Below the pieces are notes generated by a model. That model was given only the letters and a program-made list of their open reading frames with translations. It searched no databases and had not been told where the DNA came from. DNA of 64,000 bases, taken from contig NZ_JIBU02000019.1 of the NCBI RefSeq assembly GCF_000633595.2, positions 1-64,000 on the forward strand, read 5' to 3'. The first letter of the stretch is position 1, and each line of letters opens with the position of its first letter. The DNA is from Clostridium drakei (lineage in GTDB: Bacteria > Bacillota > Clostridia > Clostridiales > Clostridiaceae). The translations under genes were made by a program, and so were the position numbers. Below, piece by piece: positions 53,874-61,645 of the stretch.

Positions 53874-56237
53874 TTGAATGAAAAAGCATTAAAAGTGCTG
53901 GAATTTTATAAGATAAGAGAACAATTAAAGAACTATACAAGTACTGGTGCAGCTAAGGACTTAATAGATGAATTGAAGCCTTATGATAATATATATGAGG
54001 TTAGAGAACATATTCAAGAAACAAAAGAAGCTTTTAAACTTTTAGTGACAAAGGGAGCACCTCCATTTGAAGGTGTTTACGATGTAAGGGAAGGTATAAG
54101 TAGAGCAGGTAAGGGATCTACTTTAATGCCAGGACAGCTTTTGAAAATAGCAGCAATACTTAGGGCTGCTAGAAGATTTCAAGAATATATAAGTCATAAA
54201 GAGGAAGAAGAAGGATTTAGAGTTTTGGAGAATACATCTCAGGGTATTATTCCATTAAAGAATATAGAGGATCATATATTTATGTCCATAGAAAGTGAAG
54301 AGCAAGTTTCAGATAGAGCAAGTACAGCTCTTTATAATATAAGAAAAGCTTTAAAAGATAAAAATTCTTCTGTAAGAGATAAAGTCAATTCACTTATAAG
54401 AAGTTATTCAGAGTATCTTCAGGATAATTTATATACTATGAGAGGAGATAGATATGTTTTACCTGTAAGAGCTGAGCATAAGGGAGCAGTTCCTGGACTT
54501 GTGCATGATCAAAGTTCAAGTGGAGCTACCTTATATATAGAGCCTATGGGGTTAGTCAATTTAAATAATGAAATAAAAGAACTTATGTTAAAGGAAAAGG
54601 CAGAAGTAGACAGAATATTAGCTTACCTTTCAAATGAAATTTATGGAAGTATAATAGCAGTAAGAAATGATGCAGATATAATATGGGAATTAGACTTCAT
54701 TTTTGCTAAGGCTAAATTTGCTAGTGAGCTTAATTGCACAGCACCTAATGTTAATGATGAAGGTTTTATTGATATAGTACAAGGAAAGCATCCTCTAATA
54801 GATAGAAAAGTTGTAGTACCTTTAGATGTGTATCTAGGTAAAGGATTCACATCATTAGTTATAACTGGTCCTAATACAGGTGGTAAGACAGTTACATTGA
54901 AAACAGTAGGATTATTACATATTATGGCTTTAAGTGGACTTATGATTCCAGCTAGAGAAAATTCTACGGTAAGCTTTTTTAAAGAAGTATTTGCAGATAT
55001 TGGAGATGAACAGAGTATAGAACAAAGTTTATCAACTTTTTCATCCCATATGACTAATATTGTAAATATAATTAATAATGCGGATGATGAATCACTAGTA
55101 CTTTTTGATGAATTAGGAGCTGGAACAGATCCAACAGAAGGAGCAGCATTGGCTGTATCTATTTTGGAAAACTTAAAGAGTAGAGGCTGTAGAATAGTTG
55201 CTACTACCCATTATAGTGAACTTAAAGTTTATGCTTTAAAAGTAGATGGAGTAGAAAATGCATCTGTAGAATTTGATGTGGAAACATTGAGACCTACATA
55301 TAGACTTTTAATTGGAATACCTGGTAAGTCAAATGCATTTGAAATATCTAGGAGATTAGGACTTGCAGATTATATAATTCATGATGCAAAAGAAAATATA
55401 AATAGTGAAACACTTCAATTTGAAGATTTAATAGAAAATCTTCAAGAGAAAAGTGTAAAAGCTGAAGCCAATGCAAGAGAAGCAGAGATGTTAAAACTAG
55501 AAGCTGCTAAAATTAAAGATAAATATGAAGAAAAAATGGGATCACTTCAAAATGCTAGAGAAAAAGCTGTAATAAATGCTCAAAGAGAAGCAAAGAGAAT
55601 TATAAAGGAAGCTAAAGAAGAAGCGGATAACATTCTTAAGGAAATGAGAGAATTAGAGAAAGCTGGTTATGCTTCAGATGTAAGACACAAGCTTGAAGAA
55701 GAAAGAAGAAAACTATCACAAAAGCTTGATAAAATAGATGAAAAAGTTAATAAAGTAAAAACAGATGATGGTGAAGAACTTAAAAATGTAGGAGAAGGGG
55801 AAGAAGTTTTTGTACCTTCTTTAAACCAAAAAGTAATAGTTATATCCAAACCGGATAATAAAGGGAATGTTCAAGTTCAAGCTGGAATTATGAAGATAGA
55901 AGTAAAACTAAAAGATTTAAGAGCAGTAACCAGTGCTGTGAATAAAGAAGAGAAGAAAAAAATAAAAAGAGAAGCAAAGCTTAATTTGAAATCTGTAGCC
56001 TCATCTGTGGATTTAAGAGGAATGGATTCTTTAGAAGCAGTATATACTGCAGATAAATATTTGGATGAAGCATATTTAGCAGGACTAAAGGAAGTAACTT
56101 TAATACATGGTAAAGGAACAGGTGTATTAAGAAATACCATAACAGATATGCTCAAGCACCATTCTCATGTAAAAAAATACAGATTAGGGGAATATGGTGA
56201 AGGTGGTACTGGAGTTACAGTTGCAGAACTTAGGTAG
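53874..56237 (+). CDS. mutS2: Endonuclease MutS2
   Basis: This 787-residue protein has the MutS ATPase core (Walker A GPNTGGKTVTLKTVG near 330-345, Walker B LVLFDELGAGTDPTEGA). A long Lys/Glu coiled coil follows (about 500-640), then a C-terminal Smr nuclease domain (VDLRGMDSLEAV, HGKGTGVLR). MutS2 rescues collided ribosomes and suppresses recombination. The start is taken as TTG 53874, ten bases after GGTGG, giving the usual MNEKALKVLEF start; TTG 53850 is in frame but precedes that ribosome site. It lies 44 bases after the U32 gene. Confidence 0.95.
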   Translation: MNEKALKVLEFYKIREQLKNYTSTGAAKDLIDELKPYDNIYEVREHIQETKEAFKLLVTKGAPPFEGVYDVREGISRAGKGSTLMPGQLLKIAAILRAARRFQEYISHKEEEEGFRVLENTSQGIIPLKNIEDHIFMSIESEEQVSDRASTALYNIRKALKDKNSSVRDKVNSLIRSYSEYLQDNLYTMRGDRYVLPVRAEHKGAVPGLVHDQSSSGATLYIEPMGLVNLNNEIKELMLKEKAEVDRILAYLSNEIYGSIIAVRNDADIIWELDFIFAKAKFASELNCTAPNVNDEGFIDIVQGKHPLIDRKVVVPLDVYLGKGFTSLVITGPNTGGKTVTLKTVGLLHIMALSGLMIPARENSTVSFFKEVFADIGDEQSIEQSLSTFSSHMTNIVNIINNADDESLVLFDELGAGTDPTEGAALAVSILENLKSRGCRIVATTHYSELKVYALKVDGVENASVEFDVETLRPTYRLLIGIPGKSNAFEISRRLGLADYIIHDAKENINSETLQFEDLIENLQEKSVKAEANAREAEMLKLEAAKIKDKYEEKMGSLQNAREKAVINAQREAKRIIKEAKEEADNILKEMRELEKAGYASDVRHKLEEERRKLSQKLDKIDEKVNKVKTDDGEELKNVGEGEEVFVPSLNQKVIVISKPDNKGNVQVQAGIMKIEVKLKDLRAVTSAVNKEEKKKIKREAKLNLKSVASSVDLRGMDSLEAVYTADKYLDEAYLAGLKEVTLIHGKGTGVLRNTITDMLKHHSHVKKYRLGEYGEGGTGVTVAELR

Positions 56238-56277
56238 AAGGATTGATTTTAGTTTAATGAGATTGGAGGGGAAACTT

Positions 56278-56751
56278 ATGATACTAGTTAGTGCTTGTTT
56301 ATGTGGAATAAACTGTAAGTATAATGGTGGTAATAACTTAGATACTAAGGTGTTGGAGTTATTGAAACAGGGGAAAGCTATACCTGTATGCCCTGAACAA
56401 TTAGGAGGGCAGAGTACACCAAGGCCAGCACATGAAATAAACAATTCTACTGGAGCAGAAGTACTTGATGGAAAGGCTAGAATAATTGGGCCAGATGGGG
56501 ATGATGGTACAGTAGAATTTTTGAAGGGAGCTCATGAAACTCTTAAAATAGCAAAAGAATGTGGAGCAAAGGTTGCTATTTTAAAGGCTAGAAGTCCTTC
56601 TTGCGGTTATGGAAAAATTTATGATGGTACATTTACTGGAAATAAAATAGATGGAAATGGAGTTACTGCAGAGTTGCTAAGTAGGAATGGACTTACAATT
56701 TATACAGAAGAAGGTATTAACAGTGGGAAATGTAAATTTGACATTGATTAA
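56278..56751 (+). CDS. DUF523 family protein
   Basis: This 157-residue protein has the family start LVSACLCGINCKYNGG, then VCPEQLGGQSTPRPA and KARSPSCGYGKIYDG. Conserved cysteines C7, C12, one near 41 and one near 108 suggest metal or Fe-S binding. Members are common in anaerobes; related sequences are linked with 2-thiouracil desulfidase activity, but function here is unknown. ATG 56278 follows GGAGGGG. Confidence 0.85.
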   Translation: MILVSACLCGINCKYNGGNNLDTKVLELLKQGKAIPVCPEQLGGQSTPRPAHEINNSTGAEVLDGKARIIGPDGDDGTVEFLKGAHETLKIAKECGAKVAILKARSPSCGYGKIYDGTFTGNKIDGNGVTAELLSRNGLTIYTEEGINSGKCKFDID

Positions 56752-56848
56752 CCTTGCAGGCAAATATAGAAAAATTTTAATAGTAATAGTTTTGTTTAAT
56801 TTACTTATATAATTTTAAAAATTAATAATGAAATTTAGTTAATAATTA

Positions 56849-56876
56849 TTGAGATTTAAAATAAATGAACTATAAT
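56849..56876 (+). promoter_or_regulatory. Sigma-70-type promoter of the alpha-hydroxyacid enzyme gene
   Basis: TTGAGA (56849-56854) and TATAAT (56871-56876) with a 16-bp spacer, about 60 bases before the ribosome site AAGTGGGGGG. Confidence 0.6.
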
Positions 56877-56939
56877 TAAAGTGTATATTTAAAACAAAGT
56901 ATTATATTTATAAAATAGTTTAAGTGGGGGGATGAAAAA

Positions 56940-57953
56940 ATGAATTACAAGGAAGTATTAAAAAATGCTCGTGAAAATTTGAATGGAAGTTGTAAAGTTT
57001 GTCCAGTTTGTAATGGTAAGGCTTGTGCTGGAGAGGTTCCAGGTATGGGTGGAAAGGGAACAGGAGAAGCTTTTACAGTTAATGTTGAAGCATTAGATAG
57101 CTATAAGCTTAATATGAGAGTTATACATGATGCTAAAGATCCAGATACAAGTACAGAATTATTTGGTAAGAAGATGGAAGTGCCAGTATTTGCAGCGCCA
57201 GTATCAGGAACTACATTAAATATGGGTGGTAAATTTACAGAAGAACAATACATATCATGGGTAATTGGAGGATGTCTTGATGCAGGTATTTATCCTATGG
57301 TAGGAGATACAGCAGTAGATTCTTTTCTTATAACCAATCTTCAACAGTTAAAGGAATTCAATGGGGAAGGAATTGCTGTAATAAAACCTTGGGAAAATAG
57401 TAATGTTATAAATAAAATAAAGCTTTCAGAAGAATCAGGTGCTTTTGCTGTAGGTATGGATATAGATGCAGCAGGACTTATAACTTTAGCACTTCATGGA
57501 AAGCCAGTTGGTCCCAAGACTGTAGAACAAATAAAAGAAATAGTAGAAAGTACAAAGCTTCCATTTATATTGAAGGGAATAATGACTGTTGATGAAGCAA
57601 AACTTGCAGTAGAAGCAGGAGTAGATGCTATAGTAGTTTCAAATCATGGAGGAAGAGTGCTTGATCAAACTCCAGGTGTAGCAGACGTACTTCCAGAAAT
57701 TGCAGAAGCAGTAAAAGGTAAGGTTACAATACTTGCAGATGGTGGAGTTAGAAATGGAGTAGATGTTCTTAAAATGATAGCATTAGGAGCAGATGGGGTT
57801 CTTATAGGAAGACCATTTGTAACAGCTTCTTTTGGAGGAGAAAGAGAAGGAGTAAAACTCTATATAGATACAATAAAAAGCGAATTAAAATCAGCTATGG
57901 TTCTTACAGGATGTAAAACCATAAAAGATGTTACAGATAGAATTTTATATTAA
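56940..57953 (+). CDS. FMN-dependent alpha-hydroxyacid oxidizing protein with N-terminal Cys motif
   Basis: This 337-residue TIM-barrel flavoenzyme of the lactate oxidase/glycolate oxidase family has VVSNHGGRVLDQTPGVADVLPEI (active-site His and Arg) and the phosphate-binding ADGGVRNGVDVLKMIALGADGVLIGRP. Unusually, residues 18-29 read CKVCPVCNGKAC, with C18, C21, C24 and C29, before the GEVPGMGGKGTG segment. The cysteines suggest an Fe-S or metal site that could carry electrons instead of oxygen, suitable for an anaerobe. Substrate unknown. It is flanked by a promoter and a terminator, so it is monocistronic. Confidence 0.87.
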   Translation: MNYKEVLKNARENLNGSCKVCPVCNGKACAGEVPGMGGKGTGEAFTVNVEALDSYKLNMRVIHDAKDPDTSTELFGKKMEVPVFAAPVSGTTLNMGGKFTEEQYISWVIGGCLDAGIYPMVGDTAVDSFLITNLQQLKEFNGEGIAVIKPWENSNVINKIKLSEESGAFAVGMDIDAAGLITLALHGKPVGPKTVEQIKEIVESTKLPFILKGIMTVDEAKLAVEAGVDAIVVSNHGGRVLDQTPGVADVLPEIAEAVKGKVTILADGGVRNGVDVLKMIALGADGVLIGRPFVTASFGGEREGVKLYIDTIKSELKSAMVLTGCKTIKDVTDRILY

Positions 57954-57961
57954 TATATATT

Positions 57962-57999
57962 AAAAAATCCAGGCTTATGGAAGTAAGTCTGGATTTTTT
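57962..57999 (+). terminator. Terminator after the alpha-hydroxyacid enzyme gene
   Basis: AAAAAATCCAGGCTTA and TAAGTCTGGATTTTTT form a long stem (one G-T pair) ending in a T run. Confidence 0.88.
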
Positions 58000-58009
58000 A
58001 TTTTATATA

Positions 58010-58058
58010 ATTAAAGGTATTAAAGACATTATTATTTAATACCATTAATACCTTTAAT
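58010..58058 (+). promoter_or_regulatory. Candidate enhancer (upstream activator site) for the ptb-ior operon
   Basis: ATTAAAGGTATTA (58010-58022) and TAATACCTTTAAT (58046-58058) are perfect 13-base inverted copies. A third half-site, TTTAATACC, lies between them (58035-58043). They sit about 60-105 bp upstream of the sigma-54 promoter, right for an enhancer-binding protein. The rest of the gap to 58260 shows nothing else. Confidence 0.65.
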
Positions 58059-58114
58059 AAAAATATTTAAAAGTAAAAATATTAAAAAAACTAGGAATAG
58101 AAGTTTTATAAGCT

Positions 58115-58130
58115 TGGCATGGTATTTGCT
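58115..58130 (+). promoter_or_regulatory. Sigma-54 (-24/-12) promoter of ptb-iorA-iorB
   Basis: TGGCATG-GTAT-TTGCT fits TGGCAYR-N4-TTGCW at all conserved positions and nearly equals the promoter at 3549. It puts the start near 58141, 120 bases before ptb. Confidence 0.87.
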
Positions 58131-58260
58131 ATCTATAATATAATATAGTGGTAAATTTATTTTTGATATATTTAAATCCTTTTAGTTTATGAAAAAATAG
58201 TATTACTAGTAATGGTAATATTATGTAGTGAATTAATTACAATAATGGAGGTATATATTT

Positions 58261-59157
58261 ATGGTGAAAAAACTGGAACAATTGATAAGCTTAGCTAAAG
58301 AGAAAAGCAAAAAAACACTTTCAGTAGCAGTAGCTCAGGATAAAGAAGTTTTAATGGCTGTGACAGAAGCAGTTAAAACTGGGATAGTGGATGCCATTTT
58401 AGTAGGTGATGAAGATGCTATAAGAAATATATCTGAGAAAGAAAATTTATGCATAGATGGTATTAAAATAGTAAACGAAAAAGATATAAAAAAAGCAGCA
58501 GCAAAAGCTGTAGAATTTGTGTCTAATGGAGAAGCACAATTTATAATGAAGGGAATGCTTGGAACTGCAGATTTGTTAAGAGCTGTATTAAATAAAGAAG
58601 CAGGTCTTAGAGGTAAAGGATTACTTTCACATGTAATGATTTATCAAGTTCCTTCGTATCACAAATTAATTTTTCTAACTGATGGAGGCATGGTTCCTTA
58701 TCCAACATTGGAGGACAAGATAGGAATAATAAATAATTGTGTAAAAGTTGCACACAAATTAGAAATAGAAATACCTAAAATAGCGCCTGTTTGTGCAGTA
58801 GAAGTAGTTAATCCTTCAATGCAAGCAACTGTCGATGCGGCTTCCTTAACTCAGATGAATAAGAGGGGACAAATAAAAGGATGTATTATTGATGGACCGT
58901 TGGCTTTTGATAATGCAATATCAAAGGAAGCAGCAGAACATAAAGGCATTGTAAGTGAAGTAGCAGGAGATACAGATGTGCTTTTAGTTCCTAATATAGA
59001 AGCTGGTAATTTTGTAGGAAAGTCTATGACGTATTTTGGAAAAGCAGAAAATGCTGGAGTTATTATGGGAGCTAAATGTCCTGTAGTTCTTGTTTCAAGA
59101 GCAGATAGTGCTAAATCAAAATTGTATTCTATAGCATTAGGGTCTGTAGTATCATAA
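58261..59157 (+). CDS. ptb: Phosphate butyryltransferase (phosphate acyltransferase)
   Basis: This 298-residue enzyme interconverts acyl-CoA and acyl phosphate. Family segments include AVAQDKEVLMAVTEAVKTGIVDAILVGD, FIMKGMLGTADLLRAVLNKEAGLR and VALVSRADSAKSKLYSIALGS-like C-terminal text. Ptb normally acts on butyryl-CoA and on branched or longer acyl-CoAs. Here it precedes iorAB by 43 bases in one sigma-54 operon. So its acyl-CoA may come from oxidative decarboxylation of an aromatic or branched 2-oxoacid. No acyl (butyrate) kinase gene follows. GGAGGTAT precedes the ATG. Confidence 0.9.
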   Translation: MVKKLEQLISLAKEKSKKTLSVAVAQDKEVLMAVTEAVKTGIVDAILVGDEDAIRNISEKENLCIDGIKIVNEKDIKKAAAKAVEFVSNGEAQFIMKGMLGTADLLRAVLNKEAGLRGKGLLSHVMIYQVPSYHKLIFLTDGGMVPYPTLEDKIGIINNCVKVAHKLEIEIPKIAPVCAVEVVNPSMQATVDAASLTQMNKRGQIKGCIIDGPLAFDNAISKEAAEHKGIVSEVAGDTDVLLVPNIEAGNFVGKSMTYFGKAENAGVIMGAKCPVVLVSRADSAKSKLYSIALGSVVS

Positions 59158-59200
59158 TTAAATAATTTTATTAAGATAATTTAAAAATGGAGGTATATAT

Positions 59201-60964
59201 ATGAAAGTCATTATGTCAGGGAATGAAGCCATTGCAAGAGGTGCATATGAAGCAGGATGTAAAGTTGCTTCTGCTTATCCTGGAACACCTAGTACAGAAA
59301 TACTTGAAAATTTTGCTACTTATGATGGAGTGTATGCAGAATGGGCACCAAATGAAAAGGTTGGTTTAGAAGTAGCTTCAGGAGCAGCTATTGGAGGAGC
59401 TAGAAGTTTAACAACTATGAAACATGTAGGTTTAAATGTAGCTGCAGATCCATTATTTACTATGGCATATGAAGGTGTAAATGGAGGTTTAGTAGTAGTT
59501 ACAGCTGATGATCCAGGAATGCATTCATCACAAAATGAACAGGACAATAGACTTTTTGCACCTCATGCAAAGATAGCTATGTTAGAACCATCGGACTCAC
59601 AAGAATGTAAGGATTTTATGAAAGAAGCCTTTAATATCAGTGAGCAATTTGATACAGTAGTACTTTATAGAAGTACTACAAGAGTTTCTCATTCAAAGAG
59701 TATAGTAGAATTGGGAGAAAGAAAAGAATCAGAAGTAAAACCTTATGAAAAAGATATAGCAAAATATATAATGATACCAGCACATTCTAAGAAAAAGCAT
59801 TATGAAGTAGAAGAAAGACTCAATAAATTAAAGGAATATTCTAATAATTGTAGTTTTAATAAAATGGAAATGGTAGATAGTAAAATAGGTATAGTTACTA
59901 GTGGTATATCCTATCAGTATGTAAAGGAAGTTTTTGGGGACAAAGTTTCTGTATTAAAAATAGGAATGAGTTATCCACTTCCAGATAAAATGATGAAAGA
60001 ATTTTCATCAAAAGTCGAAAAAATTTACGTTATAGAAGAAAATGAACCTTATTTAGAAAATGCACTTAAGGTTTTAGGAATAAATTGCATAGGAAAAGAA
60101 ATTATTCCTATATGTGAAGAATTAAATCCAGACATTATAAGAAAAGCTATATGTAATGAAAGCTATGAACAAAATTATACAGTAGATATAAAAGCTCCAT
60201 CAAGACCTCCTGTACTTTGTCCAGGATGTCCACACAGGGGAATTTTCTATGCAGTTTCAAAATATAAGAATAATATAATATCTTCAGGAGATATAGGATG
60301 CTATACTTTAGGTATGGTAGCTCCTTTAAATGTAACTGATACTTGTGTCTGTATGGGAGCTTCGATTACAGCTGGACTTGGAATAGAAAAAGCAAATCAG
60401 TTAGCAAATAGGGATAAAAAAGTATTTGCATTCATAGGAGATTCAACATTTTTCCACTCTGGTATGACAGGACTTACAAATTCAATATACAATAATATAC
60501 CTATAGTTACATGTATATTGGATAATAGAATTACAGGTATGACAGGACATCAGGAAAACCCTGGAACTGGAAAAACACTACAAAATAAACCAGCTCCAAT
60601 GGTAGATATAGAAAAAGTTGTACTTGCATTAGGTATAAAAGAAGAAAATTTAAAAGTAGTAGATCCTTATAAATTAGAAGAAACTGAAGCAGCTGTAAAA
60701 GTTGCATATGAGAGCAGTGAGCCTTTTGTTATAATAACAAAACAACCTTGTGCTCTAAAGAAAGATGTTATAAAAAGAAGAGCAAATATGCATTGTAATG
60801 TAGATTCAGATAAATGTAAGAAGTGTAAAGCATGTTTGAAAACAGGCTGCCCAGCACTTAAATTTAAAGATAATGTAGTTAGTATAGATAAAAATATGTG
60901 TAATGGATGCGAATTATGCAAACAGGTTTGTAAATTTGATGCTATAGAAAAGGTTGGTGAATAA
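59201..60964 (+). CDS. iorA: Indolepyruvate ferredoxin oxidoreductase, alpha subunit
   Basis: This 587-residue subunit of a thiamine-diphosphate enzyme turns aryl 2-oxoacids (indolepyruvate, phenylpyruvate) into acyl-CoA, CO2 and reduced ferredoxin. It has GNEAIARGAYEAGCKVASAYPGTPSTE at the N end, GDSTFFHSGMTGLTNSIYN with the cofactor motif, and a C-terminal two-cluster ferredoxin domain (about 530-585; CKKCKACLKTGCP and CNGCELCKQVC). Typical of amino-acid-fermenting anaerobes and archaea. GGAGGTAT precedes the ATG. Confidence 0.95.
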   Translation: MKVIMSGNEAIARGAYEAGCKVASAYPGTPSTEILENFATYDGVYAEWAPNEKVGLEVASGAAIGGARSLTTMKHVGLNVAADPLFTMAYEGVNGGLVVVTADDPGMHSSQNEQDNRLFAPHAKIAMLEPSDSQECKDFMKEAFNISEQFDTVVLYRSTTRVSHSKSIVELGERKESEVKPYEKDIAKYIMIPAHSKKKHYEVEERLNKLKEYSNNCSFNKMEMVDSKIGIVTSGISYQYVKEVFGDKVSVLKIGMSYPLPDKMMKEFSSKVEKIYVIEENEPYLENALKVLGINCIGKEIIPICEELNPDIIRKAICNESYEQNYTVDIKAPSRPPVLCPGCPHRGIFYAVSKYKNNIISSGDIGCYTLGMVAPLNVTDTCVCMGASITAGLGIEKANQLANRDKKVFAFIGDSTFFHSGMTGLTNSIYNNIPIVTCILDNRITGMTGHQENPGTGKTLQNKPAPMVDIEKVVLALGIKEENLKVVDPYKLEETEAAVKVAYESSEPFVIITKQPCALKKDVIKRRANMHCNVDSDKCKKCKACLKTGCPALKFKDNVVSIDKNMCNGCELCKQVCKFDAIEKVGE

Positions 60965-60965
60965 T

Positions 60966-61541
60966 ATGAGTAGTGTTAAAAGTATATTATTCGTAGGAGT
61001 AGGTGGACAAGGAACTATACTTGCTTCCAAGATTTTGACAGAAGGTTTATTAAAAAATGGATATGATGTAAAGATGTCTGAGGTTCATGGTATGGCACAA
61101 AGAGGTGGCAGTGTTACTACTCAAGTTAGATTTGGGGAAAAGGTTTATTCACCACTTATAGAAAAGGGAACAGCAGATGTTATAGTAGCTTTTGAAAAAA
61201 GTGAAGCAGCAAGATGGCTTCCTTACTTAAAAAAGGACGGGTACTTAGTTATAAATGATTATGAAATATATCCAGTTCCAGTTTTAATAGGTGAAGAAGA
61301 ATATCCACAAAATGTTAATGAAACATTAAAGAAGACAGTTAAAAATACAATAATAGTTAATGCTTCCAACATCGCAGAAGAGCTTGGAAATATAAAAGCT
61401 CAAAATGTTGTTCTTTTAGGAGCATTACTTAAGGCGCTTAAATTAGAAAATATAAATTGGAATGAGGTTCTAGAAGTTATAGTTCCACCTAAAGCTGTTG
61501 AATTAAATAAAAAAGCTTTAGTGAAAGGTATAGAAGCTTAA
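60966..61541 (+). CDS. iorB: Indolepyruvate ferredoxin oxidoreductase, beta subunit
   Basis: This 191-residue partner of IorA has the glycine-rich FVGVGGQGTILASKIL start and the MSEVHGMAQRGGSVTTQVR segment of the gamma-type oxidoreductase fold. ATG 60966 follows the iorA stop almost directly, with AAGGTTGGTG as ribosome site. An in-frame TTG at 60954 overlaps iorA. The two subunits form the active enzyme. Confidence 0.95.
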   Translation: MSSVKSILFVGVGGQGTILASKILTEGLLKNGYDVKMSEVHGMAQRGGSVTTQVRFGEKVYSPLIEKGTADVIVAFEKSEAARWLPYLKKDGYLVINDYEIYPVPVLIGEEEYPQNVNETLKKTVKNTIIVNASNIAEELGNIKAQNVVLLGALLKALKLENINWNEVLEVIVPPKAVELNKKALVKGIEA

Positions 61542-61573
61542 TTAAAGTCAAAAAAATTTATAAGACGAGAATT

Positions 61574-61606
61574 ATACCCAGCACTTTAAAAGTGCTGGGT
61601 ATTTTA
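61574..61606 (+). terminator. Terminator of the ptb-ior operon
   Basis: ACCCAGCACTTT and AAAGTGCTGGGT (61576-61600) form a near-continuous stem followed by ATTTT. Confidence 0.8.
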
Positions 61607-61616
61607 AAAACTTAAG

Positions 61617-61639
61617 TGATATGTGAGAGCGCATATCAC
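61617..61639 (-). terminator. Terminator hairpin after the Orn/Lys/Arg decarboxylase gene
   Basis: GTGATATG and CATATCAC (61617-61639) enclose a 7-base loop. Reading on the minus strand the hairpin is followed by TTAAGTTTTT. Confidence 0.6.
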
Positions 61640-61645
61640 CTTTTA

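Noticed and set aside
58001-58060. CRISPR-like or tandem repeat
   Set aside because: The repeated TTAATACC units are short, few and in inverted order, better explained as protein-binding half-sites upstream of a sigma-54 promoter.
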